Below are positions 35,749 through 43,602 of a DNA stretch of 64,000 nucleotides, piece by piece; positions within the stretch are counted from its first letter, which is position 1; each line of letters opens with the position of its first letter. Both the position numbers and the translations under genes were made by a program. The stretch comes from Bacteroidaceae bacterium (GTDB lineage: Bacteria; Bacteroidota; Bacteroidia; Bacteroidales; Bacteroidaceae), in NCBI GenBank assembly GCA_017416805.1, contig JAFQBB010000036.1, forward strand, positions 124,001 through 188,000, in the 5' to 3' direction. The notes under the pieces were generated by a model that was not told where the DNA came from, ran no database searches, and saw only the letters and a list, made by a program, of their open reading frames with translations.

Positions 35749-37239
35749 TTAGTATGCCCTTGCAAATAGTACACGGCGTGCACTGGGCTTACCAGTCACC
35801 ATACACTTGCCCGGAGTAAGACTCTCCTCATCGGCTTCGAAAGGAATACAACGGATAGTTGCCTTAGTCTCTTCTTTGATACGCTCCTCGGTCTCAGGAG
35901 TACCGTCCCAGTGAGCAAGGATGAATCCACCCTTCTCAATCTGCTCCTTGAACTCCTCATAAGTATCCACCTTGGTGGTATTTTCCTTCCGATACTTCAA
36001 TGCCTTCTGGAAGATGTTCTCCTGAATCTCATCCAACAGATTCTTCACATACTCCTCAATACCATCACAAGTCACGGTCTGTTTCTCCAAAGTATCACGA
36101 CGCATCACCTCCATGGTGTTGTTCTCCAAGTCGCGTCCACCCATCACCAAGCGTACGGGAACTCCCTTCAATTCATATTCGGCAAACTTGAATCCCGGAC
36201 GTTTGTTGTCAGCATTGTCATATTTCACACTGATGCCCATCTTCTTCAAATTGGCCACTATACCGCCAATCTTTTCGTTCAAGGCATTCAGTTGTTCTTC
36301 ATTCTTATAAATAGGTACGATGACAACCTGGATAGGTGCCAACTTCGGAGGAAGTACCAATCCGTTATCATCAGAGTGTGTCATGATGAGGGCACCCATC
36401 AAACGGGTAGAAACTCCCCAAGAAGTGGCCCATACATATTGCAACTGGTTTTCCTTATCTACGAATTGTACATCGAAAGCCTTGGCAAAGTTCTGTCCGA
36501 GGAAGTGCGAAGTACCACTTTGCAAAGCTTTACCGTCCTGCATCAAAGCCTCGATGGTGTAAGTGTCCAATGCACCGGCAAAACGTTCGTTGGCACTCTT
36601 CACGCCCTTCACCACGGGTACGGCCATGTACTTCTCAGCAAAGTCTCCATAGACATGAAGCATTTTCTGTGCCTCTTCCTCAGCCTCTTCGCGGGTAGCA
36701 TGGGCTGTATGTCCTTCTTGCCAAAGGAACTCTGCCGTACGAAGGAAGAGGCGGGTACGCATCTCCCAACGCATCACATTTGCCCATTGGTTACACAAGA
36801 TAGGAAGGTCGCGGTAAGATTGGATCCAATTCTTATACGTACTCCAAATAATAGTCTCTGATGTCGGGCGGATAATGAGTTCCTCTTCCAAACGGGCCGC
36901 AGGATCTACCACCACCCCACTTCCATCGGGAGCATTCTTCAATCGGTAATGTGTCACCACGGCACATTCTTTGGCAAAGCCCTCCACATGGTCAGCTTCG
37001 CGGCTCAGGTATGATTTGGGAATCAGCAAGGGGAAATAGGCATTTACATGTCCTGTTTCTTTAAACATGTCATCCAACTGGCGTTGCATCTTCTCCCAGA
37101 TGGCATATCCGTAAGGTTTGATTACCATACAACCACGCACAGCACTCTGCTCTGCAAGGTCCGCCTTTACAACAAGGTCATTGTACCATTGGCTATAATT
37201 CTCACTTCGTTTAGTGAGTTCTTTCAATTCTTTTGCCAT
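35749..37239 (-). CDS. proS: Prolyl-tRNA synthetase (eukaryote/archaeon-like type)
   Basis: 496 residues; the shorter ProS type that lacks the INS editing insertion. Class II motifs: [31 protein letters not shown] (motif 1), [23 protein letters not shown] with [25 protein letters not shown]-like motif 2 (seen as [20 protein letters not shown]), and the anticodon domain [16 protein letters not shown]. The protein ends RVLFARAY, the conserved C-terminal Tyr. It has no editing domain; the YbaK deacylase at 28514 can supply Cys-tRNA(Pro) correction in trans. Confidence 0.95.
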   Translation of the reverse strand: MAKELKELTKRSENYSQWYNDLVVKADLAEQSAVRGCMVIKPYGYAIWEKMQRQLDDMFKETGHVNAYFPLLIPKSYLSREADHVEGFAKECAVVTHYRLKNAPDGSGVVVDPAARLEEELIIRPTSETIIWSTYKNWIQSYRDLPILCNQWANVMRWEMRTRLFLRTAEFLWQEGHTAHATREEAEEEAQKMLHVYGDFAEKYMAVPVVKGVKSANERFAGALDTYTIEALMQDGKALQSGTSHFLGQNFAKAFDVQFVDKENQLQYVWATSWGVSTRLMGALIMTHSDDNGLVLPPKLAPIQVVIVPIYKNEEQLNALNEKIGGIVANLKKMGISVKYDNADNKRPGFKFAEYELKGVPVRLVMGGRDLENNTMEVMRRDTLEKQTVTCDGIEEYVKNLLDEIQENIFQKALKYRKENTTKVDTYEEFKEQIEKGGFILAHWDGTPETEERIKEETKATIRCIPFEADEESLTPGKCMVTGKPSARRVLFARAY

Positions 37240-37375
37240 ATATTTTTATTAATATGTATTATTCTTGTTATTATTTCGAGCCGCAAAATTACTAAAATAA
37301 ATAGATATATAACAGTAATTGGGTTAACAAAATATTTTTTTTGGTTATTTCTGAGGTAATAATTACAATGTTTGT

Positions 37376-37383
37376 TATATTTG
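37376..37383 (+). promoter_or_regulatory. -7 element of the OmpA-family lipoprotein gene
   Basis: TATATTTG, a perfect TAnnTTTG match, lies 44 bp before the ATG at 37427. Confidence 0.65.
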
Positions 37384-37426
37384 CACCCAAATTTATTTTA
37401 TTAATAAAATTTGAAAAACAAACAAA

Positions 37427-38095
37427 ATGAAGAAGACTAAATTTATGGCCCTGTTGATGAGCGGTCTGCTCGTATTGGGTAGCTGTGGTATGAACAACAC
37501 AGCAAAGGGAGGTTTGATTGGTGCAGGTGGTGGCGCTGCCCTCGGTGCTTTGGTTGGCAAAATGGCTGGTAATACAGCTGTTGGTGCTGCTATCGGTACT
37601 GCTGTAGGTGCTGGAGCCGGTGTACTTATCGGACGTAAAATGGATAAGGCCAAGGCCGAAGCCGAGAAGATTGCTGCTGCTCAGGTAGAGAGCGTACAGG
37701 ATGCTAACGGTTTGCAGGCTGTGAAGGTCACTTTCGATAGTGGTATCTTGTTCGACCTCAATTCCAGTACTTTGAAGAGTGCAGCCCGTAACTCACTCAC
37801 TGAGTTCTCTAACGTGTTGAAGGGTAATACCAATATGGATGTGGCTATCTTCGGCCATACTGACAAGACTGGTACCTTGGAAGTTAACCAACGCATCTCT
37901 CTGCAACGCGCACAAGCAGTTCAGAGCTATTTGAAAGGTCAAGGAGTTTCTGCCGGCCAGATGGTAACTGTAGAAGGACGTGATTACCAAGAGTACGACG
38001 AAAGCAAAAGTGCTGCCGAAAACCGTCGCGTAGAGATTTATCTCTATGCCTCAAAAGAAATGATTGAAGCTGCCAACAACGGTACACTTCAATAA
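37427..38095 (+). CDS. OmpA-family lipoprotein with glycine-zipper segment
   Basis: 222 residues. Lipobox LGSC gives an anchored Cys near residue 20; next a glycine-zipper (GGLIGAGGGAALGALVGKMA, repeated as GAAIGTAVGAGAGVLIG) able to insert in or associate with membrane, then an OmpA C-terminal peptidoglycan-binding domain: FDSGILFDLNSSTL, IFGHTDKTGTLEVNQRISLQRA and ENRRVEIYL. Similar to Pal/YiaD proteins that tie the outer membrane to the cell wall. Followed by a long hairpin. Confidence 0.92.
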   Translation: MKKTKFMALLMSGLLVLGSCGMNNTAKGGLIGAGGGAALGALVGKMAGNTAVGAAIGTAVGAGAGVLIGRKMDKAKAEAEKIAAAQVESVQDANGLQAVKVTFDSGILFDLNSSTLKSAARNSLTEFSNVLKGNTNMDVAIFGHTDKTGTLEVNQRISLQRAQAVQSYLKGQGVSAGQMVTVEGRDYQEYDESKSAAENRRVEIYLYASKEMIEAANNGTLQ

Positions 38096-38120
38096 AAAAA
38101 GAATCAGTTTTTTATAAAGT

Positions 38121-38191
38121 GAATTCGCGGATTGCGCGGGCTTTGAATTTAAGAATTCAACATTCACAAGCCCAGGTAATCCGCGAATTTC
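38121..38191 (+). terminator. Long hairpin after the OmpA-family gene
   Basis: GAATTCGCGGATT (38121-38133) pairs with AATCCGCGAATTTC (38178-38191), with further inner pairs GGGCTT/AAGCCC and TTGAATT/AATTCAA. No long T-run; may be a terminator or RNA-stability element. Confidence 0.6.
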
Positions 38192-38226
38192 ATTTCCTGT
38201 TCACTCAAAGAAAACGATAGAAAATA

Positions 38227-38913
38227 ATGAAAAGATACATTAAAATTATACGTGTTCTGTTTCTCTTTTTTATTATCTCAACTGTTGGTTCTGTGATAAT
38301 CTATCGTTTTGTACCTGTATATTACACTCCATTGATGATTATTCGTTGTTGGCAACAAAAGATGGAAGGAAAACCTGTCAAGCTAAAACATCAATGGGTT
38401 TCACGTGAACATATTTCTCCACATTTGCCAATGGCTGTCATTGCATCAGAGGACAATCTTTTTGCAGAACATCATGGTTTTGATTTCAATCAAATAAAAA
38501 AAGCCATTCAAGAAAACAAGCAAAGGAAACGCCGCAGGGGAGCAAGTACCATCAGCCAACAAACTGCCAAAAATGTATTCTTATGGCCATCGTCTGATTG
38601 GTTACGCAAAGGGTTGGAAGCCTACTTCACAATACTTATCGAGTTGTTTTGGGATAAAGAACGTATTATGGAAGTTTATCTCAACTCCATTGAAATGGGA
38701 AATGGAATTTATGGGGCAGAGGCTGTGGCAAAAGAACATTTCAACACAAAGGCTGAATCTCTTAACCGCTCGCAATGTGCGTTGATTGCCGCATCACTTC
38801 CTAACCCATTAAGACTTAATTCTGCCGCACCTTCATCCTATATGCAGAAACGCAAACAGAAAATTCTTAAACTCATGAATCAGATAAAGCCTTTTTCCAT
38901 GAATCAGGAGTAA
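38227..38913 (+). CDS. mtgA: Monofunctional peptidoglycan transglycosylase
   Basis: 228 residues: one N-terminal membrane helix ([22 protein letters not shown]), then the GT51 domain with catalytic [18 protein letters not shown] (Glu), [19 protein letters not shown] and [24 protein letters not shown]. It polymerises lipid II into glycan strands on the outer face of the inner membrane and has no transpeptidase domain. Monocistronic. Confidence 0.93.
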   Translation: MKRYIKIIRVLFLFFIISTVGSVIIYRFVPVYYTPLMIIRCWQQKMEGKPVKLKHQWVSREHISPHLPMAVIASEDNLFAEHHGFDFNQIKKAIQENKQRKRRRGASTISQQTAKNVFLWPSSDWLRKGLEAYFTILIELFWDKERIMEVYLNSIEMGNGIYGAEAVAKEHFNTKAESLNRSQCALIAASLPNPLRLNSAAPSSYMQKRKQKILKLMNQIKPFSMNQE

Positions 38914-39288
38914 CCCTTATCTATCTCCTCCCCCTCCCCTCTTAATGACATTAAACAAATAAAAAAAGAGACCCCGCATCACTGTGGAATCTCTCGTAAA
39001 GTATTTCTACTTGGTACTAACTTTTTTAAGGTAAAAAGATTGTTTTAGGATAACGATGGCAAAAGTACTCCTTTTGTGCGTAGTAGCCAAAATAAAAAAC
39101 ATGTTATATAACATACGTGTAAAAATATACGGACAAATCGTTGTTTCTTATCACCTGTTGGAAATGGTATCGGAATACGCGTGCGCGAACCTTTTATTAA
39201 ATAAAAGTATGCTAATATGGGGAGAATCTGCAAATAAATGATTAATTTTGCACTCTCAAAAAAGTGAATAAAAAATATACTTACTGAT
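38914..39288. other. Gene-free region before glnS
   Basis: A 375-bp gap with no supported gene. It holds a weak dyad (GAGACCCCGCATC...GGAATCTCTC, about 38968-38996) that may end mtgA transcription, and a -7 box TAATTTTG (39243-39250) for glnS. Its central 200 bp is AT-rich without a repeat that I recognise. Confidence 0.4.
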
Positions 39289-41034
39289 ATGGTTGAAAAT
39301 ATTGCAACAGAAAACATGGAGAAGAAAAGCCTGAACTTTATAGAACAGGCTATCGAAAAAGATTTGAAAGAAGGTAAGAATGGAGGACGTGTACAGACAC
39401 GTTTTCCGCCCGAACCTAACGGATATCTGCACATTGGACATGCAAAAGCCATTTGTATGGATTTTGGTGCTGCAGCCCGTTATGGCGGTGTTTGTAACCT
39501 GCGTTTCGATGATACCAATCCTACTAAAGAAGATACGGAGTATGTAGAGGCAATCAAGGAAGACATCCAATGGTTAGGTTTCCAATGGGGAAATGAATAT
39601 TATGCCAGCGATTATTTCCAGCAGTTGTGGGACTTTGCCATACAACTTATCAAAGAAGGAAAAGCTTATATTGATGAACAGACGGCCGAGGAAATAGCCC
39701 AACAAAAAGGTACTCCTACCCTACCCGGTACTGATAGTCCTTATCGTAACCGTCCTGTTGAAGAGAGTCTGGCCTTGTTCGAAAAGATGAATACAGGTGA
39801 AATAGAGGAAGGCCGTATGGTGCTTCGTGCCAAAATTGACATGGCAAGTCCCAATATGCACTTCCGTGACCCTATCATCTACCGTGTGGTAAATCATCCT
39901 CATCATCGCACAGGTACAACCTGGAAGGCCTATCCCATGTATGATTTTGCTCATGGACAAAGTGATTTCTTTGAAGGAGTCACCCATTCACTCTGTACGT
40001 TGGAGTTTGTTCCCCATCGTCCGCTTTATGACCTTTTTGTTGATTGGGTAAAGAATGGTGAAGACCTTGACGACAACCGTCCTCGTCAGTATGAGTTCAA
40101 CAAACTGAATCTCAACTATACCCTCATGAGCAAGCGCAACCTGCTGATTCTTGTAAAAGAAGGATTGGTCAATGGTTGGGATGATCCTCGTATGCCTACA
40201 ATCTGTGGATTCCGTCGTCGCGGATATTCCCCAGAAAGTATTCGTAACTTTGTTGACAAAATTGGTTATACGACATACGATGCGCTGAATGATTTTGCAT
40301 TGCTCGAAAGTGCTGTGCGCGATGACCTGAACCAACGTGCTACCCGAGTGAGCGCCGTACTTGACCCCGTAAAACTTGTCATAACCAATTATCCCGAAGA
40401 CAAGGTTGAAATGCTTACTGCCGTAAATAACCCTGAAAACGAGGCTGACGGCACACATGAGGTTGAATTCAGTCGTGAACTCTGGATTGAGCGCGATGAT
40501 TTCATGGAAGTTGCAGAAAAGAAATTCATGCGCTTGGCTCCAGGCAAGGAGGTTCGTCTGAAGAATGCCTATATCATCAAGTGTGACGAGAATCATCCTT
40601 GCGACAAGGACGAAGAAGGCCGTGTGACAACCATTTATTGCACTTACGATCCCGACACACGTAGCGGACAACCAGGTGCCGATCGCAAGATTAAAGGAAA
40701 AACTCTTCATTGGGTCAGCTGTTCTCATTGCTTGAAAGCCGAAGTGCGCCTTTATGACCGTTTGTGGACTGCCGAAAATCCACGCGATGAATTGGCTGCT
40801 ATTCGTGAAGCGAAGAATTGCGATGCTTTGGAAGCCATGAAAGAGATGATAAATCCTGACTCTCTGAAAGTGCTCACCAATTGCTATGTAGAGAAATTCC
40901 TGGCTACAGCCAAGCCTCTTGATTATTTGCAATTCCAACGCATCGGCTATTTTAATGTAGATAAAGATTCAACCCCTGACCGCCTTGTCTTCAATCGCAC
41001 TGTAGGGTTGAAGGATACATGGAATAAGAAGTGA
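39289..41034 (+). CDS. glnS: Glutaminyl-tRNA synthetase
   Basis: 581 residues from the ATG at 39289; an inner ATG at 39316 is possible, but related proteins carry a similar short extension before EKKSLNFIEQ. HIGH motif HIGHAKAI, KMSKS-like motif LMSKRNLL, RFPPEPNGYLHIGHAKAI and the FEFVPHRPLYDL-type CP region (seen as LEFVPHRPLYDLFVDW). Class I synthetase charging tRNA-Gln directly. A cysteine/charged insert near 440 (DENHPCDKDEEGRVTTIYCT) is common in Bacteroidetes enzymes. Confidence 0.96.
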   Translation: MVENIATENMEKKSLNFIEQAIEKDLKEGKNGGRVQTRFPPEPNGYLHIGHAKAICMDFGAAARYGGVCNLRFDDTNPTKEDTEYVEAIKEDIQWLGFQWGNEYYASDYFQQLWDFAIQLIKEGKAYIDEQTAEEIAQQKGTPTLPGTDSPYRNRPVEESLALFEKMNTGEIEEGRMVLRAKIDMASPNMHFRDPIIYRVVNHPHHRTGTTWKAYPMYDFAHGQSDFFEGVTHSLCTLEFVPHRPLYDLFVDWVKNGEDLDDNRPRQYEFNKLNLNYTLMSKRNLLILVKEGLVNGWDDPRMPTICGFRRRGYSPESIRNFVDKIGYTTYDALNDFALLESAVRDDLNQRATRVSAVLDPVKLVITNYPEDKVEMLTAVNNPENEADGTHEVEFSRELWIERDDFMEVAEKKFMRLAPGKEVRLKNAYIIKCDENHPCDKDEEGRVTTIYCTYDPDTRSGQPGADRKIKGKTLHWVSCSHCLKAEVRLYDRLWTAENPRDELAAIREAKNCDALEAMKEMINPDSLKVLTNCYVEKFLATAKPLDYLQFQRIGYFNVDKDSTPDRLVFNRTVGLKDTWNKK

Positions 41035-41035
41035 T

Positions 41036-41152
41036 GAGTGACGAGCTACGAGTTACGAGTTACAAGCTACGAGTTACGAGTTACAAGTTACAAGTGACAA
41101 GCTACAAGTTACAAGTACCATGCGGCACAAAACTCGTAGCTTGTCGCTGACA
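41036..41152. repeat. Low-complexity TACGAG/TACAAG array
   Basis: Octamer-like words GAGTTACGAGTTACAAGCTA repeat head to tail over about 80 bp, followed by CCATGCGGCAC and an inverted ACTCGTAGCTTGTCGCTGAC end. The same words and the CCATGCGGCAC tag recur at 42958-43025. The array fills the glnS-TPR gap. Confidence 0.7.
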
Positions 41153-41163
41153 ACTAAAAGACA

Positions 41164-42261
41164 ATGACTGAAAAAGACTATAGTTCCTACTTCGAACAGC
41201 CGGACTTCAAGGCCGTACTTGCACGCTACGAAGCAATGGCGGACACTGGGGAGAAATCTTATTTCGACCCCGAACAACTGACCGACATTGCAGAGTATTA
41301 TGCCACCCGTAACCGTGAGCAAGATGCCGAACAAGTCATTGAATATGCCTTGGCCATGCACCCCGGAAGCACCGACCCGCTTATCTTCCGGGCACGTACA
41401 TACATGCTTAGGGGTGATTTGAAGACTGCCCGTCTGGTTGCAGAATCCATTCCAGATCAGACAGACCGTGAAGTGACATTCCTTTATGCAGAACTGATGC
41501 TCAACGAAGGACGTCATGCCGACGCCCATCATCTGTTGGTCAAGGAATTGTTGGCCAACGAAACATCGCATCGGGAATATGCACTCACCGTACAGGATAT
41601 CACAGAGCTCTATCTTGACTACAACTACACACATGAAGCAGCCATGCTGGCCGAAGCGACCCTCAACAGGGCACAACGCGAAAAATGGGAACTGCCCACC
41701 AGACTGATGGTACAAAATCTGGCAGCAGAATGCCTGCGCGATGACGGCCAATACGCAGCAGCCTCGGTCGAACTCAACATGATGCTTGACGAAGACCCAT
41801 ACAATCTGGACTATTGGTTGAATCTGGGAAATGTCTATAATCAGATGGAGCAATTTGACGATGCCATCGAAGCGCTCGACTTTGCTCTTGCCATTAATCC
41901 CGATTGCCTCGATGCACTCTTTGCCAAAGGACATTCCTATGCCCTGTTGGGCAATGAGGAAAAGGCCCTCAAGCTCTACACCACTTGTCTGGAGCGGGGC
42001 TATGACAAGTCATTGGTCTGTTATACCTGCGGTGTGATGGAGACGGCTTTAGGGCTCCATGCCGAAGCTATCAGCCATCTGACATACGCTCACTCTGTGT
42101 ATGGCGACCTCTCTGCCTACTCTTTTTCCATCTGCTTCAATCTGGCCCTCTCCTATATTGAAACCGGAGATATGAAGCGTGCGGCCGAGTACTATCATCG
42201 CGCATTCAAGATAGACCCGAACGATGATGGTCTGACCGACCTGCTCCAACGGCTAAGTTAG
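41164..42261 (+). CDS. Tetratricopeptide-repeat protein
   Basis: 365 residues, no signal peptide. Successive 34-residue helical pairs are visible, the clearest being NLDYWLNLGNVYNQMEQFDDAIEALDFALAINPD (residues about 216-249), CLDALFAKGHSYALLGNEEKALKLYTTCLERG and AYSFSICFNLALSYIETGDMKRAAEYYHRAFKIDPN. A cytoplasmic scaffold for protein contacts; partners unknown. Followed closely by the DedA gene. Confidence 0.85.
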   Translation: MTEKDYSSYFEQPDFKAVLARYEAMADTGEKSYFDPEQLTDIAEYYATRNREQDAEQVIEYALAMHPGSTDPLIFRARTYMLRGDLKTARLVAESIPDQTDREVTFLYAELMLNEGRHADAHHLLVKELLANETSHREYALTVQDITELYLDYNYTHEAAMLAEATLNRAQREKWELPTRLMVQNLAAECLRDDGQYAAASVELNMMLDEDPYNLDYWLNLGNVYNQMEQFDDAIEALDFALAINPDCLDALFAKGHSYALLGNEEKALKLYTTCLERGYDKSLVCYTCGVMETALGLHAEAISHLTYAHSVYGDLSAYSFSICFNLALSYIETGDMKRAAEYYHRAFKIDPNDDGLTDLLQRLS

Positions 42262-42300
42262 CGATTGCCTTAATTCATAAATCATAATTATTATCATTCC

Positions 42301-42954
42301 GTGGAATCTGTAGCATTCATACAATGGTGTCTCGATCACCTCAACTATTGGACCATCACCCTGCTGATGGCCATCGAAAGTTCATTCATCCCCTTCCCAT
42401 CGGAAGTCGTAGTCCCACCTGCCGCGTGGAAAGCAGCCGCAGGAAGCGGAGGTCTCAACGTCTGGCTGGTAGTGCTCTTTGCTACCGTAGGTGCCAATAT
42501 CGGTGCCCTGATCAATTACTATCTGGCCAAATGGCTCGGACGCCCCATCGTTTACAAATTCGCAAACAGCCGTTTCGGCCACATGTGTCTTATTGACGAG
42601 GCCAAAGTGAAACATGCCGAAGAGTTCTTCGAAAAGCACGGAGCCGTAGCCACCTTCATCGGCCGCCTGATACCCGCCGTGCGCCAGCTCATCTCCATCC
42701 CGGCCGGACTGGCCCGCATGAAGCTCACCACCTTCCTCCTTTTCACCACCTTGGGTGCAGGCATCTGGAATGCCGTTCTGGCCGCCATCGGATATTACCT
42801 CTCCAAAGTGCCAGGCATAGAGACAGAGGAGCAACTCCTCGAGAAGGTCAACGAGTATAGCCATGAGATAGGACTCGTCTGCATTGTGCTTGCCATCTTC
42901 GTCGTGGGCTTCCTCATTTATAAAGGTACGGCAGGCCACAAAAAGGGCAGATAG
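42301..42954 (+). CDS. DedA-family membrane protein
   Basis: 217 residues with a GTG start at 42301; no ATG lies nearby upstream. Membrane segments at about 12-32, 45-70, 130-160 and 190-210. DedA signatures: FIPFPSEVVVPPAAW and FIGRLIPAVRQLISIPAGLARM. Family members act as flippases for undecaprenyl phosphate or phosphatidylethanolamine, supporting envelope turnover. GTG starts are rare in this window. Confidence 0.9.
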   Translation: MESVAFIQWCLDHLNYWTITLLMAIESSFIPFPSEVVVPPAAWKAAAGSGGLNVWLVVLFATVGANIGALINYYLAKWLGRPIVYKFANSRFGHMCLIDEAKVKHAEEFFEKHGAVATFIGRLIPAVRQLISIPAGLARMKLTTFLLFTTLGAGIWNAVLAAIGYYLSKVPGIETEEQLLEKVNEYSHEIGLVCIVLAIFVVGFLIYKGTAGHKKGR

Positions 42955-42957
42955 TGA

Positions 42958-43014
42958 CTAGCTACGAGCTACGAGTGACTAGCTACTAGCTACTAGTGAC
43001 TAGCTACTAGTGAG
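42958..43014. repeat. Low-complexity CTAGCTACTAG array
   Basis: Words GACTAGCTACGAGCTACGAG and GACTAGCTACTAG repeat just after DedA, then GCCATGCGGCACTAA as after the array at 41036. The words are partly self-complementary (CTAGCTAG). Confidence 0.7.
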
Positions 43015-43038
43015 CCATGCGGCACTAACCCTTTGAGA

Positions 43039-43195
43039 AGGTTTAAAGTTTAAAGTCCAAAAGGGAGGTGATTTGAACCTTAAACTTTAAGCCTTGAACT
43101 TTAAACCTTGAACCTTAAACCTTGAACCTTAAACTTTAAGCCTTGAACTTTAAGCCTTGAACCTTGAACTTTAAACCTTAAACCTTGAACCTTGA
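43039..43195. repeat. CTTGAAC/CTTTAAA word array
   Basis: About 20 head-to-tail 7-mer words (CCTTGAA, CTTTAAA, CCTTAAA) fill 43075-43195, preceded by inverted forms (AAGGTTTAAAGTTTAAAG). Purely intergenic; the reading frames crossing it are spurious. Confidence 0.75.
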
Positions 43196-43371
43196 ACAAT
43201 ACCCCAACCACCAAACCTGTCTGCGACAGTCAAATCGTAAACCCAAAGCGAATAGTCACTATGCGAATGAACAAAAACGGCCCTTCTCGTGTTATCTATC
43301 TGTGTTTTTCATAGTAATAGATTTTAGATTCCCGAGGAGAGCTGTTTGCGATGAATCGTTCCCCTTACCTT

Positions 43372-43405
43372 AAAAAGCCGGATCATAGCGATGATTCGGC
43401 TTTTT
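43372..43405. terminator. Perfect terminator-like hairpin
   Basis: AAAAAGCCGgATCA (43372-43385) pairs with TGATtCGGCTTTTT (43392-43405), T-runs on both strands. It lies in a 648-bp stretch with no gene; what it terminates is not clear. Confidence 0.7.
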
Positions 43406-43529
43406 GGTCTTATACCATACATACTATTCTCACCATGGATACACTTTTCAAGTTTGAACCATTCTATCCACTCGCGTTTGCAATGCGGAAGTCAAATGAG
43501 TATAGACATCCCTAATGACATTAAAATGG

Positions 43530-43582
43530 AATCCCCGCCCCTACCCTTATGGAGACTTCTCCATGGGCAGAGGGCGGGGATT
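43530..43582 (-). terminator. Terminator of the BspA-like operon
   Basis: AATCCCCGCCC (43530-43540) pairs with GGGCGGGGATT (43572-43582); inner stem ATGGAG/CTCCAT. Lies 20 bp after the BspA stop. Confidence 0.7.
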
Positions 43583-43602
43583 GCCTCGTTCACGTTATCG
43601 GT

